21,141 nucleotides of DNA from Caryophanales bacterium UBA6877 (GCA_002451465.1 DKCJ01000006.1:78886-100026); one strand, 5' to 3'; counted from the first letter of the stretch, positions 8,858-17,259 are shown. The notes: generated by a model not told the origin, from the sequence alone. Made by a program: numbers and translations.

Positions 8858-9451
8858 TTATGATATGTAGCTTAGACAGCAAATGACGGATGCAACGCAA
8901 ACAAAAGCATCCACAAAAAACAAAACGTAAGTAATCAATCTAAGAATGGCAGAATACTGTTTCCTTTTAAAGATAAGGCATAAGGAAGACAAACAAATCA
9001 AAGCAAAGCTAAGCAAAAATGAAATCAATCCAATTGGATTTCCATGCTCATAAGTCCCAAAGAAAATGCTTTCGAAGAAATATTCGCGGTTTGGATAGTT
9101 TTGTCCAGGCGGAATTGGATAAATGTATCTACTTCCTTTAAATATTGGGATGAAGATTATAATAGAGTAGATTGTGACAATTGCTAGAATAGAAATCAAA
9201 GTAATAAAATGAATTTTCTCTGAAATATCTTTTGCTTCCACCGCAACCAGTGTTGTTTCATCCTGACTAATGAGCTCAGAGATTGGTACATCAAAATAAA
9301 GAGCAAGTTTCTCTAACGTTTCCCTATTAGGATACGCCGCTCCGGTCTCAAATTTTGCTATAAGGCTTCTTGATACGTAAATACTCTCAGCAACCTGGGT
9401 TTGAGTGACACCTTTTTTCTTTCTTAGTTCTTTAAGACGGTCTTCAAACAT
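8858..9451 (-). CDS. XRE-family regulator with C-terminal membrane domain
   Basis: 197 aa from the ATG at 9451. An AAAGGAGGT site lies 7 nt upstream; the GTG 18 nt further up falls inside that site and is unlikely to be the start. Residues about 4-58 form a Cro/C1-type helix-turn-helix: RLKELRKKKGVTQTQVAES, then SRSLIAKFETGAAYPNRETL, the classic motif of XRE regulators. The rest has three hydrophobic segments (HFITLISILAIVTIYSIII; GLISFLLSFALICLSSLCLI; a C-terminal run ending VASVICCLSYIS). The protein is therefore probably membrane-bound, with its DNA-binding domain in the cytoplasm. Such fusions occur in Firmicutes as stress or peptide-sensing regulators. The target is unknown. It lies upstream of jetA in the same direction, but a terminator separates them. 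Confidence 0.85.
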   Translation of the reverse strand: MFEDRLKELRKKKGVTQTQVAESIYVSRSLIAKFETGAAYPNRETLEKLALYFDVPISELISQDETTLVAVEAKDISEKIHFITLISILAIVTIYSIIIFIPIFKGSRYIYPIPPGQNYPNREYFFESIFFGTYEHGNPIGLISFLLSFALICLSSLCLIFKRKQYSAILRLITYVLFFVDAFVCVASVICCLSYIS

Positions 9452-9866
9452 TTTCGCACCTCCTTTCACAATAAATATATCATTAAGGTATTTCTAAATT
9501 TTGTTAATTCTTAGGAACATTTGTGAAATATTAAGAACATTCAATAAAACAAACATTTCTTTTGCAACTTTATATAAACACCACTCCCTATATTCTCTTA
9601 CTTAGAGAAGAAATAAGGAACGCTTTCCCTCTTTAGCTATATATGATGTCGTTATTTTTTTCGACTAAGTAATACCACCGTCTCAACGTGCATAACATGG
9701 ACACAAAGAACAGGTCTACCCATACGAGGCACAGTGTGAAAGGAACATATCCACTACAGTCTAAACATGACTATGCAACTGGCAAAAACTGCACACATTA
9801 CATGTATGGGTTGCGTTGTCCAACTGTTTTATCACGGTTTAGATCAATCACATTTTCAGAGACTGT
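9452..9866. other. Intergenic stretch with a 20-bp-spaced direct repeat
   Basis: No convincing gene. Near the XRE start it contains two copies of a 10-mer, TTAGGAACAT (9511-9520) and TTAAGAACAT (9531-9540), exactly 20 bp apart (two helical turns), 60-90 bp upstream of the XRE ATG: a candidate operator, possibly autoregulatory. A small TTCTCT/AGAGAA hairpin follows at about 9593. GC content rises from about 9680 onward. A 68-codon plus-strand frame at 9688 lacks a ribosome binding site and overlaps the next gene. Confidence 0.35.
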
Positions 9867-10178
9867 TTATAAAACCAATCGGCCACTATATTGATTTTGA
9901 TCGACCCAAACGTAATTTCTTGGTTCATCGATTATAATTTTGATTGCAGCGTTGGTGCTTAATGCCTGTGACAGCAACGAATCGATGGTCGCTTTTATAT
10001 TCTGGATATTAGGATGCCTATCGTCTGAGTATATCTCGTAGTTTTGCATCTTGTGAATCGTTGCCCCATAGGCATTGGTGGTTTTGTAAATTATCGCTAG
10101 TTCCAGCATTCCGTTACTAATCACGGAAACATGCATAAAACTGCTTAGCGCAGGTCCGACCCCTGGAAGCTTAAGCAT
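9867..10178 (-). CDS. Hypothetical protein (103 aa) coupled to a DUF4177-like gene
   Basis: 103 aa; I do not recognise the family. There is no signal peptide and no membrane segment. The sequence looks like a small soluble alpha/beta protein: a beta-rich first half (FMHVSVISNGMLELAIIYK), a helix (NIQNIKATIDSLLSQALS), then a hydrophobic strand (AAIKIIIDEP). The ATG overlaps the end of the preceding DUF4177-like gene by 8 nt (ATGCTTAA), a strong sign of translational coupling and of a real gene. Base composition is noticeably richer in GC than the jet region. No terminator is obvious after the stop. The function is unknown; it probably works with its DUF4177-like partner. Confidence 0.6.
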   Translation of the reverse strand: MLKLPGVGPALSSFMHVSVISNGMLELAIIYKTTNAYGATIHKMQNYEIYSDDRHPNIQNIKATIDSLLSQALSTNAAIKIIIDEPRNYVWVDQNQYSGRLVL

Positions 10179-10353
10179 TTAGCTCCCTCTTGAAGATCAG
10201 CAAGAATTTTGACGAGGCATCATAACATTGGAAATTGACCAATTCCCATCCCTCCTTGGCCATTTCGTCGCAAACCGACTGAACCTTCTCCTTGCAACCA
10301 TCTCCAGTATTAAAATAAACGTTAATATTTACAACCTTATATTTCCATTTCAT
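10171..10353 (-). CDS. DUF4177-like small protein
   Basis: 60 aa from the ATG at 10353. A GAAAGGTG site lies about 12 nt upstream; a GTG at 10392 would add 13 residues but has no better site. The pattern fits DUF4177: MKWKYKVVNINV at the start, a helix ending in EMAKEGWELVNF (the conserved EGWELV), and a final strand FLLIFKR. These small proteins have no established biochemical function. It overlaps the following 103-aa gene by 8 nt, forming a two-gene unit divergent from the exported-protein pair at 10478. A second, broken member of the same type lies next to the serine recombinase (18892-19053), which suggests both may have come with mobile DNA. Confidence 0.72.
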   Translation of the reverse strand: MKWKYKVVNINVYFNTGDGCKEKVQSVCDEMAKEGWELVNFQCYDASSKFLLIFKRELNA

Positions 10354-10477
10354 GATTTGAAGTTTCACCTTTCTTTCGTCGCATGCAAACACATCTAATT
10401 TAATGACTCAAACATTGATTTAATAGTTTAATTCATGTTAACACATTTATAGTTTGAAATAAACAAGGAGAAATCAT

Positions 10478-11134
10478 ATGTTATCGGTATTATTTACAGC
10501 GCTTTTATCTTTTAGTCTAGTCGGCTCTTCTTTTAATGCGGTTGCACAATCTGATTACCAGCCTGAATTGAATGTAAGTATTGGAAGCTTTGAAGTAGAA
10601 TGGTGGCGTGAAGGCTTTATAGGTAGGCATCAAATGGCTTCCTATACTTCAGTTGAGTATTTAGGGCCGAACGAAGTCAAGAAATTATCAAAGACATACA
10701 ACGCAACCGTCTTAGGCAATTTTCATTTTACAGAAAGCGTAAAAACCGTTGAAGAGAGCACCGTTTCATTAACCATCTCTGCAACATCTAAATTCGTTTC
10801 TACTTTAGGCGTTAAAGCAGGATTAGATAACATAGAAATCAGCAGTAATTATTAATTAGAACAAATCTACTCGATAGAAGGCACTAGAACTTATACTATA
10901 GCCAACGAGTTGGTCTATACGGTCGAGTATGACGTCAATCCAGAGGCGGTATCAGGTCGAAAATTTTACCTTGCTGAAGCTGCTTATGTATACAAGATTG
11001 AAAGTGAAAAATGGCAATATGATGATTATTGGTGGGGAAACTATGAAGTTGACGGCAGCCGTAGTTCCTTCGTTACGTATGTCACATTAGATCCATACGT
11101 AACCATCGCCTTTGAAGATGGTACGTTATTATGA
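10478..11134 (+). pseudogene. Exported protein gene interrupted by an in-frame TAA
   Basis: The ATG at 10478 has an AAGGAG site 7 nt upstream and encodes a Sec signal peptide (LSVLFTALLSFSLVGSS, cleavage near AVAQS). After 125 codons a TAA at 10853-10855 stops the frame, but the same frame stays open and protein-like for another 92 codons (10856-11131) and ends at a TGA that overlaps the next gene's ATG. The whole would be 218 residues, rich in beta strands with alternating polar and hydrophobic residues and several Trp/Tyr (WWREGF, YDDYWWGNYE). I do not recognise the family. The short product may still be secreted. A sequencing error or a recent nonsense mutation are both possible. The preserved ATGA overlap suggests the break is recent. 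Confidence 0.65.
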
Positions 11135-11691
11135 TGATTAAAAAATGTCTTTCCAAAATATCAATTTTGCTTATTTGCTCCTTCTCGTTGCTTTCATACA
11201 ATTCTAATAATTTCAATCGCAAATTATTAGACAATTACACCATAGAGAAAAGCGAGTTAATATCACATGCTAAAATATCTAGAATCTCAAATATAGTCAA
11301 TATTAAGACTATAAGTAAATTTTCAACCAAATACGATTGGACTTACGACACCGCTGCTTTATTCTTTCAGCCAGAGTATTGCACTATGTCAAGGAATGAA
11401 TTGGGCGCCTTCTTGAAATGGGTCCAGCCAGGTGATTTTGAATTTGAAAATGATAGATATAGTTGCACTGGTACTCCATTTTATTCATACAACAGCAAGA
11501 AAAAAATAGATCCTGTAGAAGTCTCCATAGATGCAAAAGACATTGAGACCGATGATTCTCTTGAAAAAAATTCTGCTTTTTTCTACATCACCGACTTGAG
11601 AGAATATAAATTAACTTCAAAGACCGACAACTCTACTTTTAGTTTGTATGTAAGCTTTAACAGCTTGATTGTATCCTTCGAGCCAGCTTAA
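11131..11691 (+). CDS. Exported protein of unknown function (186 aa)
   Basis: The gene starts at an ATG overlapping the TGA of the preceding exported-protein gene, so the two form an operon; a second ATG follows directly. The N-terminus has a Sec-type signal (KKCLSKISILLICSFSLLSY) without a clear lipobox. The mature part is about 160 residues, hydrophilic, with beta-like stretches and two cysteines (EYCTMS and YSCTG) that could form a disulfide outside the cell. A Trp-rich segment (FLKWVQPGDFEFE) lies in the middle. I do not recognise a family. If its upstream partner is broken, this gene may have lost its context. A terminator lies 88 nt after its stop. Confidence 0.62.
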   Translation: MMIKKCLSKISILLICSFSLLSYNSNNFNRKLLDNYTIEKSELISHAKISRISNIVNIKTISKFSTKYDWTYDTAALFFQPEYCTMSRNELGAFLKWVQPGDFEFENDRYSCTGTPFYSYNSKKKIDPVEVSIDAKDIETDDSLEKNSAFFYITDLREYKLTSKTDNSTFSLYVSFNSLIVSFEPA

Positions 11692-11748
11692 TGTAATTTT
11701 CTAAAATCTAATTGGGATAAGCCGTTTGGAGTTTTTAAAATTCAACAT

Positions 11749-11771
11749 GGATAGCAAAAAAGCGTCTATCC
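11749..11771 (+). repeat. Small hairpin ahead of the terminator
   Basis: GGATAG (11749-11754) and CTATCC (11766-11771) form a 6-bp inverted repeat directly followed by seven A. It stands just before the main terminator and may add to it; it is not a convincing terminator alone. Confidence 0.3.
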
Positions 11772-11778
11772 AAAAAAA

Positions 11779-11807
11779 GCCACCAGTTCCATATTCGGTG
11801 GCTTTTT
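11779..11807 (+). terminator. Rho-independent terminator of the exported-protein operon
   Basis: GCCACC (11779-11784) pairs with GGTGGC (11797-11802) around a 12-nt loop, preceded by seven A and followed by five T. It can work in both directions. It is also the target of the group IIC intron, which begins 3 nt after the T run. Confidence 0.85.
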
Positions 11808-11809
11808 AT

Positions 11810-13654
11810 GTGTGACGGGCATGTCATATATCTAAAGGGTGAAAGTCCCGAGTAGAAATGTCGTTATAACTACCTAGTGAAATTCAAGTCTAGTATCGTG
11901 AGGTACGGGATAAAAGAAGAGCCTAGCAAATGGACTGGGTAACGGAAAGAAATTTGATATAAGGCGATTAACTTGTGATGAGATAACATAACATATCAAA
12001 ATCACAAACGACCGTAAAAGTTAGTCAGTAAATCAAATACTCTAGTCTAGAAAGATATATGTCTTACCCCGTGAGGTCTTGGAGATTTGGAAAAATCCAA
12101 AGTCGAAAAAGGTTTGCTCCAAGAAGTCAGCAGAAGCCATAGTAGTCGAAAGATGAAGGGCTGAATAAACAAACCTTTGTAAAGTACAAATGGCAGTGTC
12201 TATTGAATCCGTACGGAGGAGAAGTAACAATCGTATATTGTGAAAAGTAATCAAAAAACGACAATGATAGACAAACCAAAAGGAGGAAACGCAAAACTAT
12301 GAGATTGATTGAAGAAATTGTATCGAAAGACAACTTGAATCAAGCCTTTTTACAAGTCACGAGGAACAAAGGTGCTTCAGGCATCGATAATATGACTTGT
12401 GATGAAGTGAAAGAACATTTAAAAGTCTATGGTCAAGCCTTAATCAATCAAATCTTAAGTCGTGAGTATCAGCCTCTTCCTGTTAGAAGAGTTGAGATAC
12501 CAAAACCGAATGGTGGAATAAGAAAACTTGGTATTCCTACCGTTGTTGATAGAATTGTTCAACAAGCTATCGTTCAAAAACTGACACCGATATTTGAACC
12601 TACATTCAGCGAATATTCATATGGATTTAGATCAAATAGAAGATGTCAGGATGCAATCAACAGAACACTTGAACTTGTCAATCAAGGGTACGAATGGATT
12701 GTTGACTTAGACTTAGAGAAGTTCTTCGACAATGTCCCCCAAGACAAGCTTATAAGAATCGTCGATAATGTTGCAAAAGATAGCGATGTCACTGCACTTA
12801 TCCATAAGTTTCTAAGAGTGGGTGTCATGGTGAATGGAACATTGGAAGAGACTAATTTAGGGACACCACAAGGCGGAAACCTTTCGCCCTATTGAGTAAC
12901 ATTTACCTAAATGAACTTGATAAGGAACTAGAAAGAAGACGGTTGCATTTTGCAAGATATGCGGATGACTGCGTTATCTTTGTCAAAACTAAGTTTTCAG
13001 CGGAAAGAGTGATGAAGAATATTGTCACATTCATTGAGACTAAGTTAAAACTCAAAGTAAATGCTACTAAGACACATATTACGACACCGAACAGCCTTAA
13101 ATACCTAGGATTTTCTTTTTGGAAATCAAAAGATGGTTGGAAAGCAAAACCCCATGATGACAGTTTTGTTAAACTTTTCAAGAAATTGAAAATGCTTATG
13201 AAACGCTCTTAGAGTGTAGATAATGACTATCGAATTTTAAAGGTAAATCAGGTTCTAAGAGGATGGATTAACTACTATCGTAAATCTAGTATGAAATCAA
13301 AAATCACTAAAATAGGTGAGTGGCTAAGAAATGCAATGCGTGTTGTAATTTGGAAACAATGGAAGAAAACCCATACGAGAGAACAAGCTTTAGTGAAGCT
13401 CGGACTCAGTAAGAATGAAGCGAAATGTGTTGCGAACTCTAGAAAAGGATATCAACATCTTTGTCATTGTTGGAGTATAACCAAAGCGATTTCAAATTCA
13501 CGACTAAAGAAAAGAGGGCTTTTAGACCCTCTTGAATACTATCTTAAAGAGATAGGAGTATAGATGTTTGTTTAAACCGCCGTATGCGGAAGACCGCACG
13601 TACGGTGGTGTGAGAGGGAGCGGAGAAACTATTGTTTCTCACTCTCTACTCGAT
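11810..13654 (+). mobile_element. Bacterial group IIC intron (about 1845 bp)
   Basis: The 5' end is GTGTGACGGGCATGTC, matching the GUGYG start of group II introns, followed by the typical GGGTGAAAGTCCC segment of domain I. The 3' end has domain V (13576-13609: ACCGCCGTATGCGG, loop AAGA, then CCGCACGTACGGTGGT) with a CGC triad as in class C introns, then a domain VI hairpin and CTACTCGAT. The intron sits directly behind a rho-independent terminator, the known target habit of class C. It encodes one reverse transcriptase/maturase in the sense orientation. The ribozyme parts look intact by eye, but the protein gene is broken, so mobility would need help in trans. Boundaries are likely exact to a few bases. 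Confidence 0.88.
12299..13563 (+). pseudogene. ltrA: Group II intron reverse transcriptase/maturase, two lesions
   Basis: About 421 codons in total, the usual size of class C intron proteins, starting 12 nt after AGGAGG. Reverse transcriptase blocks are visible: SYGFRSNRRCQDAI, IVDLDLEKFFDNV (catalytic Asp), LGTPQGGNLSP, then FARYADDCVIF with the YADD active site. A maturase (X) domain follows (LRGWINYYRKS onward) and there is no endonuclease domain. Lesion 1: near 12890 one base is missing in the SPLLSN motif (TCGCCC-TATTGAG where one more C restores LSNIYLNELD), so the first frame stops at a TGA at 12893-12895. Lesion 2: a TAG at 13210-13212 lies in frame within the X domain, with good similarity continuing to 13563. 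Either could be a sequencing error, but two make decay likely. Confidence 0.88.
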
Positions 13655-13697
13655 TTAACTAAAACTTTCCAAAATTATGCTTTAATCAAGAAAGTAT

Positions 13698-14306
13698 TTA
13701 TACGGAGAATACAATTTTTCCATCGTTTTTTTCAAAATTTATGGTGCCGCCCCAATAAATGCCGTATTGATATACATTTTCATCGAAAGGCTTTTTGTTT
13801 ATATCGTCATAATAGACAATGAAGTATCCAATTTTTCCCTTCATTAAATTGATGGAGGAAAAATCAAATGCATCAGCAATATGGCCACTATAATGTGGAA
13901 TGACACCATCTACAGTCCCTTCGATAGTCTCATAGGTTAAGAGGTATTTCTCTTCATTGGGAAAATCGTCAATAATCATGTAATCGTTTTTGAACGTCTC
14001 ATCAGCTTCAGTTTTAATCTCTCTATTAATGGCGAACTTCCCGTATCCCGGATTGCAACCCCATAGATCATTTTTCCAATCTTCGGAAAAACCTTTTCTA
14101 GCGCCTACATATACATCAAAAGTAGCATTTAGAGATTGCTTATTTTTGGAAGTAAATGCAAGGCCCACTTGAGGAGTAGGAGCCGAAGAACCTGAGCATT
14201 TATCAAATCCAACTTTAAGAATGGCAACATTCGCTCCTTCGTTGCAGCCACACAAAGTCAAAGAAATGATGGATATAGCGAAAATTTTCTTCAAATTTGT
14301 TTTCAT
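13698..14306 (-). CDS. Small lipoprotein paired with the metallopeptidase
   Basis: 202 aa from the ATG at 14306. The ATG at 14318 touches the TAGGAG site and is unlikely; the later one is 12 nt away. The N-terminus KKIFAISIISLTLCGC is a lipoprotein signal with lipobox LCGC, so the mature protein should be anchored outside the cell. The body (about 180 residues) is beta-rich with Trp, Tyr and Gly (YGKFAINREI, IGYFIVYYDD, YQYGIYWGGTINF). I do not recognise a family. The gene follows the large metallopeptidase gene by 21 nt on the same strand and surely shares its transcript, so the lipoprotein may be a partner, substrate or inhibitor of that enzyme; this is inference from position only. Its 3' end lies 44 nt from the intron. 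Confidence 0.75.
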   Translation of the reverse strand: MKTNLKKIFAISIISLTLCGCNEGANVAILKVGFDKCSGSSAPTPQVGLAFTSKNKQSLNATFDVYVGARKGFSEDWKNDLWGCNPGYGKFAINREIKTEADETFKNDYMIIDDFPNEEKYLLTYETIEGTVDGVIPHYSGHIADAFDFSSINLMKGKIGYFIVYYDDINKKPFDENVYQYGIYWGGTINFEKNDGKIVFSV

Positions 14307-14327
14307 CGTGTTAATCATCTCCTATCC

Positions 14328-16817
14328 TTATGCTGCAGTCTTTCTATAATTTGTAATGTAATAATTATTTTCGTTACTTCCAGTTTTCATACCTAAAACA
14401 ATATCATCGATTGATAGTCTACCCATGTTTCTACTGCCAGTTGCTGTAGCAGTACATTCAAATTTGAGCCCATAAATACCATTAGGGAAATAATTAGAAT
14501 ATCGTTTCAGTCCTTGTCCTCTAGCGTTTAGTTGAAGAGTAAGCAAATTGGTCATTTGAGTCCAATTACCATTGTTGTCTTTTATCTTAAGCGCAGCAGT
14601 ACCATCTAAATTTTCAGAATTGCTCCAAAAGCCTACACTATATAGCACCGAATAAATTGGTTTGTTGAAGTTCATTTCAAAGTAGGCATAGCCCGCATCT
14701 TCCCTGCGTGGTGAAAGATTTATATATGATTTTTCAATATACCCACATCTTAATCGGTCCGTAGTAATGGTTAAATCGTTTTTGGCCAATTCAAAAAAGC
14801 GAATATTATTCGTATCATTTTCTATGGAATTAATATTTTCTATCTCATTAGTAAAATTATATCTACCTTCGAAGCCCCATTCATTTGGCTTAATTTGAAT
14901 CTTGCTAGATGAAAACTTCGTTGGCTTATTAAACGTTGTGATTTCAGAATAATAATTACCACTAACATATGAGAGCGTTTGTCTCGCGACGAAATATGCA
15001 TTAAATGTAGTACCAACTGCGTCGTATATTTTTTGCCATATAGCACTTGTTGGAGTATATGAAAGATAGTTGCTAGAAGCTGAGATATTCTCAATTTTTT
15101 GGATTACTGCGCCTGCCGGATTTGTAAAATATAAATCAAATTGGTCGAATCTTAAATTGCTGCTTCCGCTTCCTGTTGACCATGTAAATGTAGGCAACGT
15201 ATCAAAATATTGGTAGTTTTTTTCAGCAATCCTTCCAACGATAACATTATATTGATTTAAAAGTATCCCTAAATCATTTTTATCGTATCCGTCATCATAT
15301 AAATCCTGTATGAATTCACTAAAAGTAACTGGCTTGTTTTCTACAACAACGCTCCATAAGGTTGTCTCCCCTAAAGCAAATTTATCATAATTATCAGTTT
15401 TAGAATCGTATAGTTTGAAAAGGAAGCGTTGAATAGCCTGCTCATCAGCGTCACCGCGACCACTTCCGTAATAATCCAACTCATAATTAAACCCGTTTGT
15501 CGAAGTGTATTTCGTGTCGCCGACAGTGTAGATTGATTTCAGATCATCATTAAAATGCGATTGAGCAACGGTCGACCAATAAGTTGGCCAGCCTTCGCCC
15601 CAAGATAGTTTTTGCCCCCTATCTTTCGCCTCAGATAAAGCATATCCGGCATCAAATTGATCATCAATGTTATTTCCTGGAATGCCATGCGTTCCGCCAG
15701 GATTGGCAGAGATTCCAAACACTTTTTGAACATGATGGCCATATTCATGCCCAAGGACATCCCAAGAAGCATACGCTTCTGGAGAATAGTTATATTTTGG
15801 AGTTTCAGCACTCAGATGAATGGTTCCGTTCCCGTCATAATACGCTCCCTTCATTCCATCTGGATACTTCACATTGCAAAACTCTATAGGAACACCGCCA
15901 TTCAATTCTTCCGCATGATTAGAAAAATTCTTAACCCCCTGGAAAACCATCATGGCCTTTCCCATATCGCTATCTTTATCTGGCGAAAAAGTATATGAGT
16001 ATTCCCCGCCTTCGCCAGAGGCAAACTCATAAGTCTTTTCGTAAGTTCCATCACTAAACACTTTTACATTATCGCTCTCCGTATAGATATGAATCATCGG
16101 AATTCCGCCAAAAAGATGCCATATATCTGTATAATCTATTTTGTAGTATCCATTGACGTCAGTGTATGTTTCTGCACTCCACCAACTCATAGACATAGTT
16201 GCCTTAACTTTTGCACCTACTAAGGGGTGGACACCACCTTGTTGATCCGTCCATTTTAGTTTCCCATAAATAATGCCACTAGCGCCAATTCCATATGGAG
16301 TTACAACTTCATCATTTGAGTTTTCGCTTGTGGTTTCATCAACTAAATTGTAATTTAGGTTTTGTCCAGCAGCTCTACGAGCTGTATCCAATGATATTGC
16401 TGAAGAATAAAAAGAGTCGTTTTTATCTTTCGCAAAATACAATGAGCATCTATCAATCAAGTCGTTATCATCAAAAAAGCTTAAAGAGATTTTTGAATAA
16501 TCCTCGGGTGCATAAATGCTACATGTGACCGTTTTGCCGTCTTCATCCACTTGATAGTTTTCAAGTTTTGCATCGCCTTCCCAACTCACTAGATTCACTT
16601 TAACTGACGAGATGAATTTAAAATAGTTTAGATTGGTTACATTTTTCCTTTCGCTATCAATTGGTTGAACTTGGCTTTCATTTTCTTCAGGAGCATAAAA
16701 AGCACAATTTGTTTGCGAATGTTGATTATCACTATTTGAATAGCTGAAATAATACTGATTATTAGAAGGAAGCGTTATTAAAAGAGGTGCAAAAAAAGCT
16801 AAGATGTTTTTAAACAT
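14328..16817 (-). CDS. Secreted zinc metallopeptidase with HEYGH motif
   Basis: 829 aa. The start is supported by AAAGGAG 8 nt upstream, and the signal peptide is FKNILAFFAPLLITLPS. Visible layout: an N-terminal beta-rich region (about 25-175); a carboxypeptidase-regulatory-like domain (about 183-265: YGKLKWTD, GAKVKATM, TDVNGYYKIDYTD); a zinc peptidase domain with VLGHEYGHHVQ (357-361) giving two His ligands and the catalytic Glu; a downstream LSWGEGWPTYWS (Glu408), a likely third ligand as in gluzincin-type enzymes; and a C-terminal beta-sandwich-like domain (about 685-815) that may bind substrate. Reaction: peptide bond cleavage outside the cell; substrate unknown. It is the first gene of an operon with a small lipoprotein. 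I cannot name the MEROPS family with certainty. Confidence 0.8.
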   Translation of the reverse strand: MFKNILAFFAPLLITLPSNNQYYFSYSNSDNQHSQTNCAFYAPEENESQVQPIDSERKNVTNLNYFKFISSVKVNLVSWEGDAKLENYQVDEDGKTVTCSIYAPEDYSKISLSFFDDNDLIDRCSLYFAKDKNDSFYSSAISLDTARRAAGQNLNYNLVDETTSENSNDEVVTPYGIGASGIIYGKLKWTDQQGGVHPLVGAKVKATMSMSWWSAETYTDVNGYYKIDYTDIWHLFGGIPMIHIYTESDNVKVFSDGTYEKTYEFASGEGGEYSYTFSPDKDSDMGKAMMVFQGVKNFSNHAEELNGGVPIEFCNVKYPDGMKGAYYDGNGTIHLSAETPKYNYSPEAYASWDVLGHEYGHHVQKVFGISANPGGTHGIPGNNIDDQFDAGYALSEAKDRGQKLSWGEGWPTYWSTVAQSHFNDDLKSIYTVGDTKYTSTNGFNYELDYYGSGRGDADEQAIQRFLFKLYDSKTDNYDKFALGETTLWSVVVENKPVTFSEFIQDLYDDGYDKNDLGILLNQYNVIVGRIAEKNYQYFDTLPTFTWSTGSGSSNLRFDQFDLYFTNPAGAVIQKIENISASSNYLSYTPTSAIWQKIYDAVGTTFNAYFVARQTLSYVSGNYYSEITTFNKPTKFSSSKIQIKPNEWGFEGRYNFTNEIENINSIENDTNNIRFFELAKNDLTITTDRLRCGYIEKSYINLSPRREDAGYAYFEMNFNKPIYSVLYSVGFWSNSENLDGTAALKIKDNNGNWTQMTNLLTLQLNARGQGLKRYSNYFPNGIYGLKFECTATATGSRNMGRLSIDDIVLGMKTGSNENNYYITNYRKTAA

Positions 16818-16840
16818 AATTTTTCTCCTTTAAGAAATTT

Positions 16841-16868
16841 ATTTTATCACAACGAAATTAAATTTGAA
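16841..16868 (-). promoter_or_regulatory. Candidate promoter of the metallopeptidase operon
   Basis: TTCAAA (-35, 16863-16868) and an extended -10 TGATAAAAT (hexamer 16841-16846) with 16 nt between, 24 nt before the ATG on the minus strand. Just upstream lies an inverted repeat ACCTAT/ATAGGT (16876-16881 and 16888-16893), a possible operator. Confidence 0.45.
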
Positions 16869-16990
16869 AGGGCTTACCTATTATGGTATAGGTTTTAATT
16901 TTTTGAAAAAGCCTTTGCTTTTCATGTTTTTAGATTTGATTTTATATTAGTCAAAAATACGAAAAGCACTTCCATAAGGTCTTCTCTCCC

Positions 16991-17128
16991 TCAGATGACA
17001 TCAAGCCCCTCCCCCTTCTTCTTTATTGTGTGCCTGTTCCTGCCGAAGGTCCGGGCAAGTTCACTGAAATTTGGCACCATTTCCATAGTTCTAAACATTG
17101 TCAAGGTGTCGATTAGATTTAGCTCCAT
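16991..17128 (-). pseudogene. IS21-type transposase (IstA) N-terminal remnant
   Basis: A 45-codon frame starts at the ATG at 17128 (AAGGAA ahead) and ends at TGA 16991-16993. It reads MELNLIDTLTMFRTMEM, then a helix-turn-helix, NFSELARTFGRNRHTIKKK, which resembles the N-terminal DNA-binding domain of IS21-family IstA proteins (full length 300-500 aa). The rest of istA and all of istB are absent, so this is a truncated remnant. A TATAAT with TTCACC 16 nt upstream (17146-17173) could be its old promoter. It lies exactly where the AT-rich chromosome changes to the GC-richer right part, so it probably marks an old insertion or recombination joint. Another HTH-type recombinase or regulator fragment is the alternative. 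Confidence 0.6.
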
Positions 17129-17222
17129 AATCGTTCCTTAAAAGCGCATTATAGAATATTCCCCAAAATGGTGAATTTTATTTTCCCTTTTTGGTTGTTT
17201 TTATGTTACCTCTATCAAATTT

Positions 17223-17255
17223 AAAAAGGAGGACCGCATCCTCCTTGTCTAAAAT
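17223..17255 (-). terminator. Terminator of the AbiE operon (repeat copy 1)
   Basis: Minus strand: GGAGGA-TGCGG-TCCTCC followed by five T (stem arms 17228-17233 and 17239-17244), 15 nt after the AbiEii stop codon. Nearly the same sequence, including flanking GACA and the T run, recurs at 18858-18890. Confidence 0.85.
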
Positions 17256-17259
17256 CTAA

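Noticed and set aside
9688..9894. 68-codon plus-strand reading frame
   Set aside because: No ribosome binding site, odd composition (many His, Thr, Tyr without hydrophobic core), and its end overlaps the better supported minus-strand gene at 9867.
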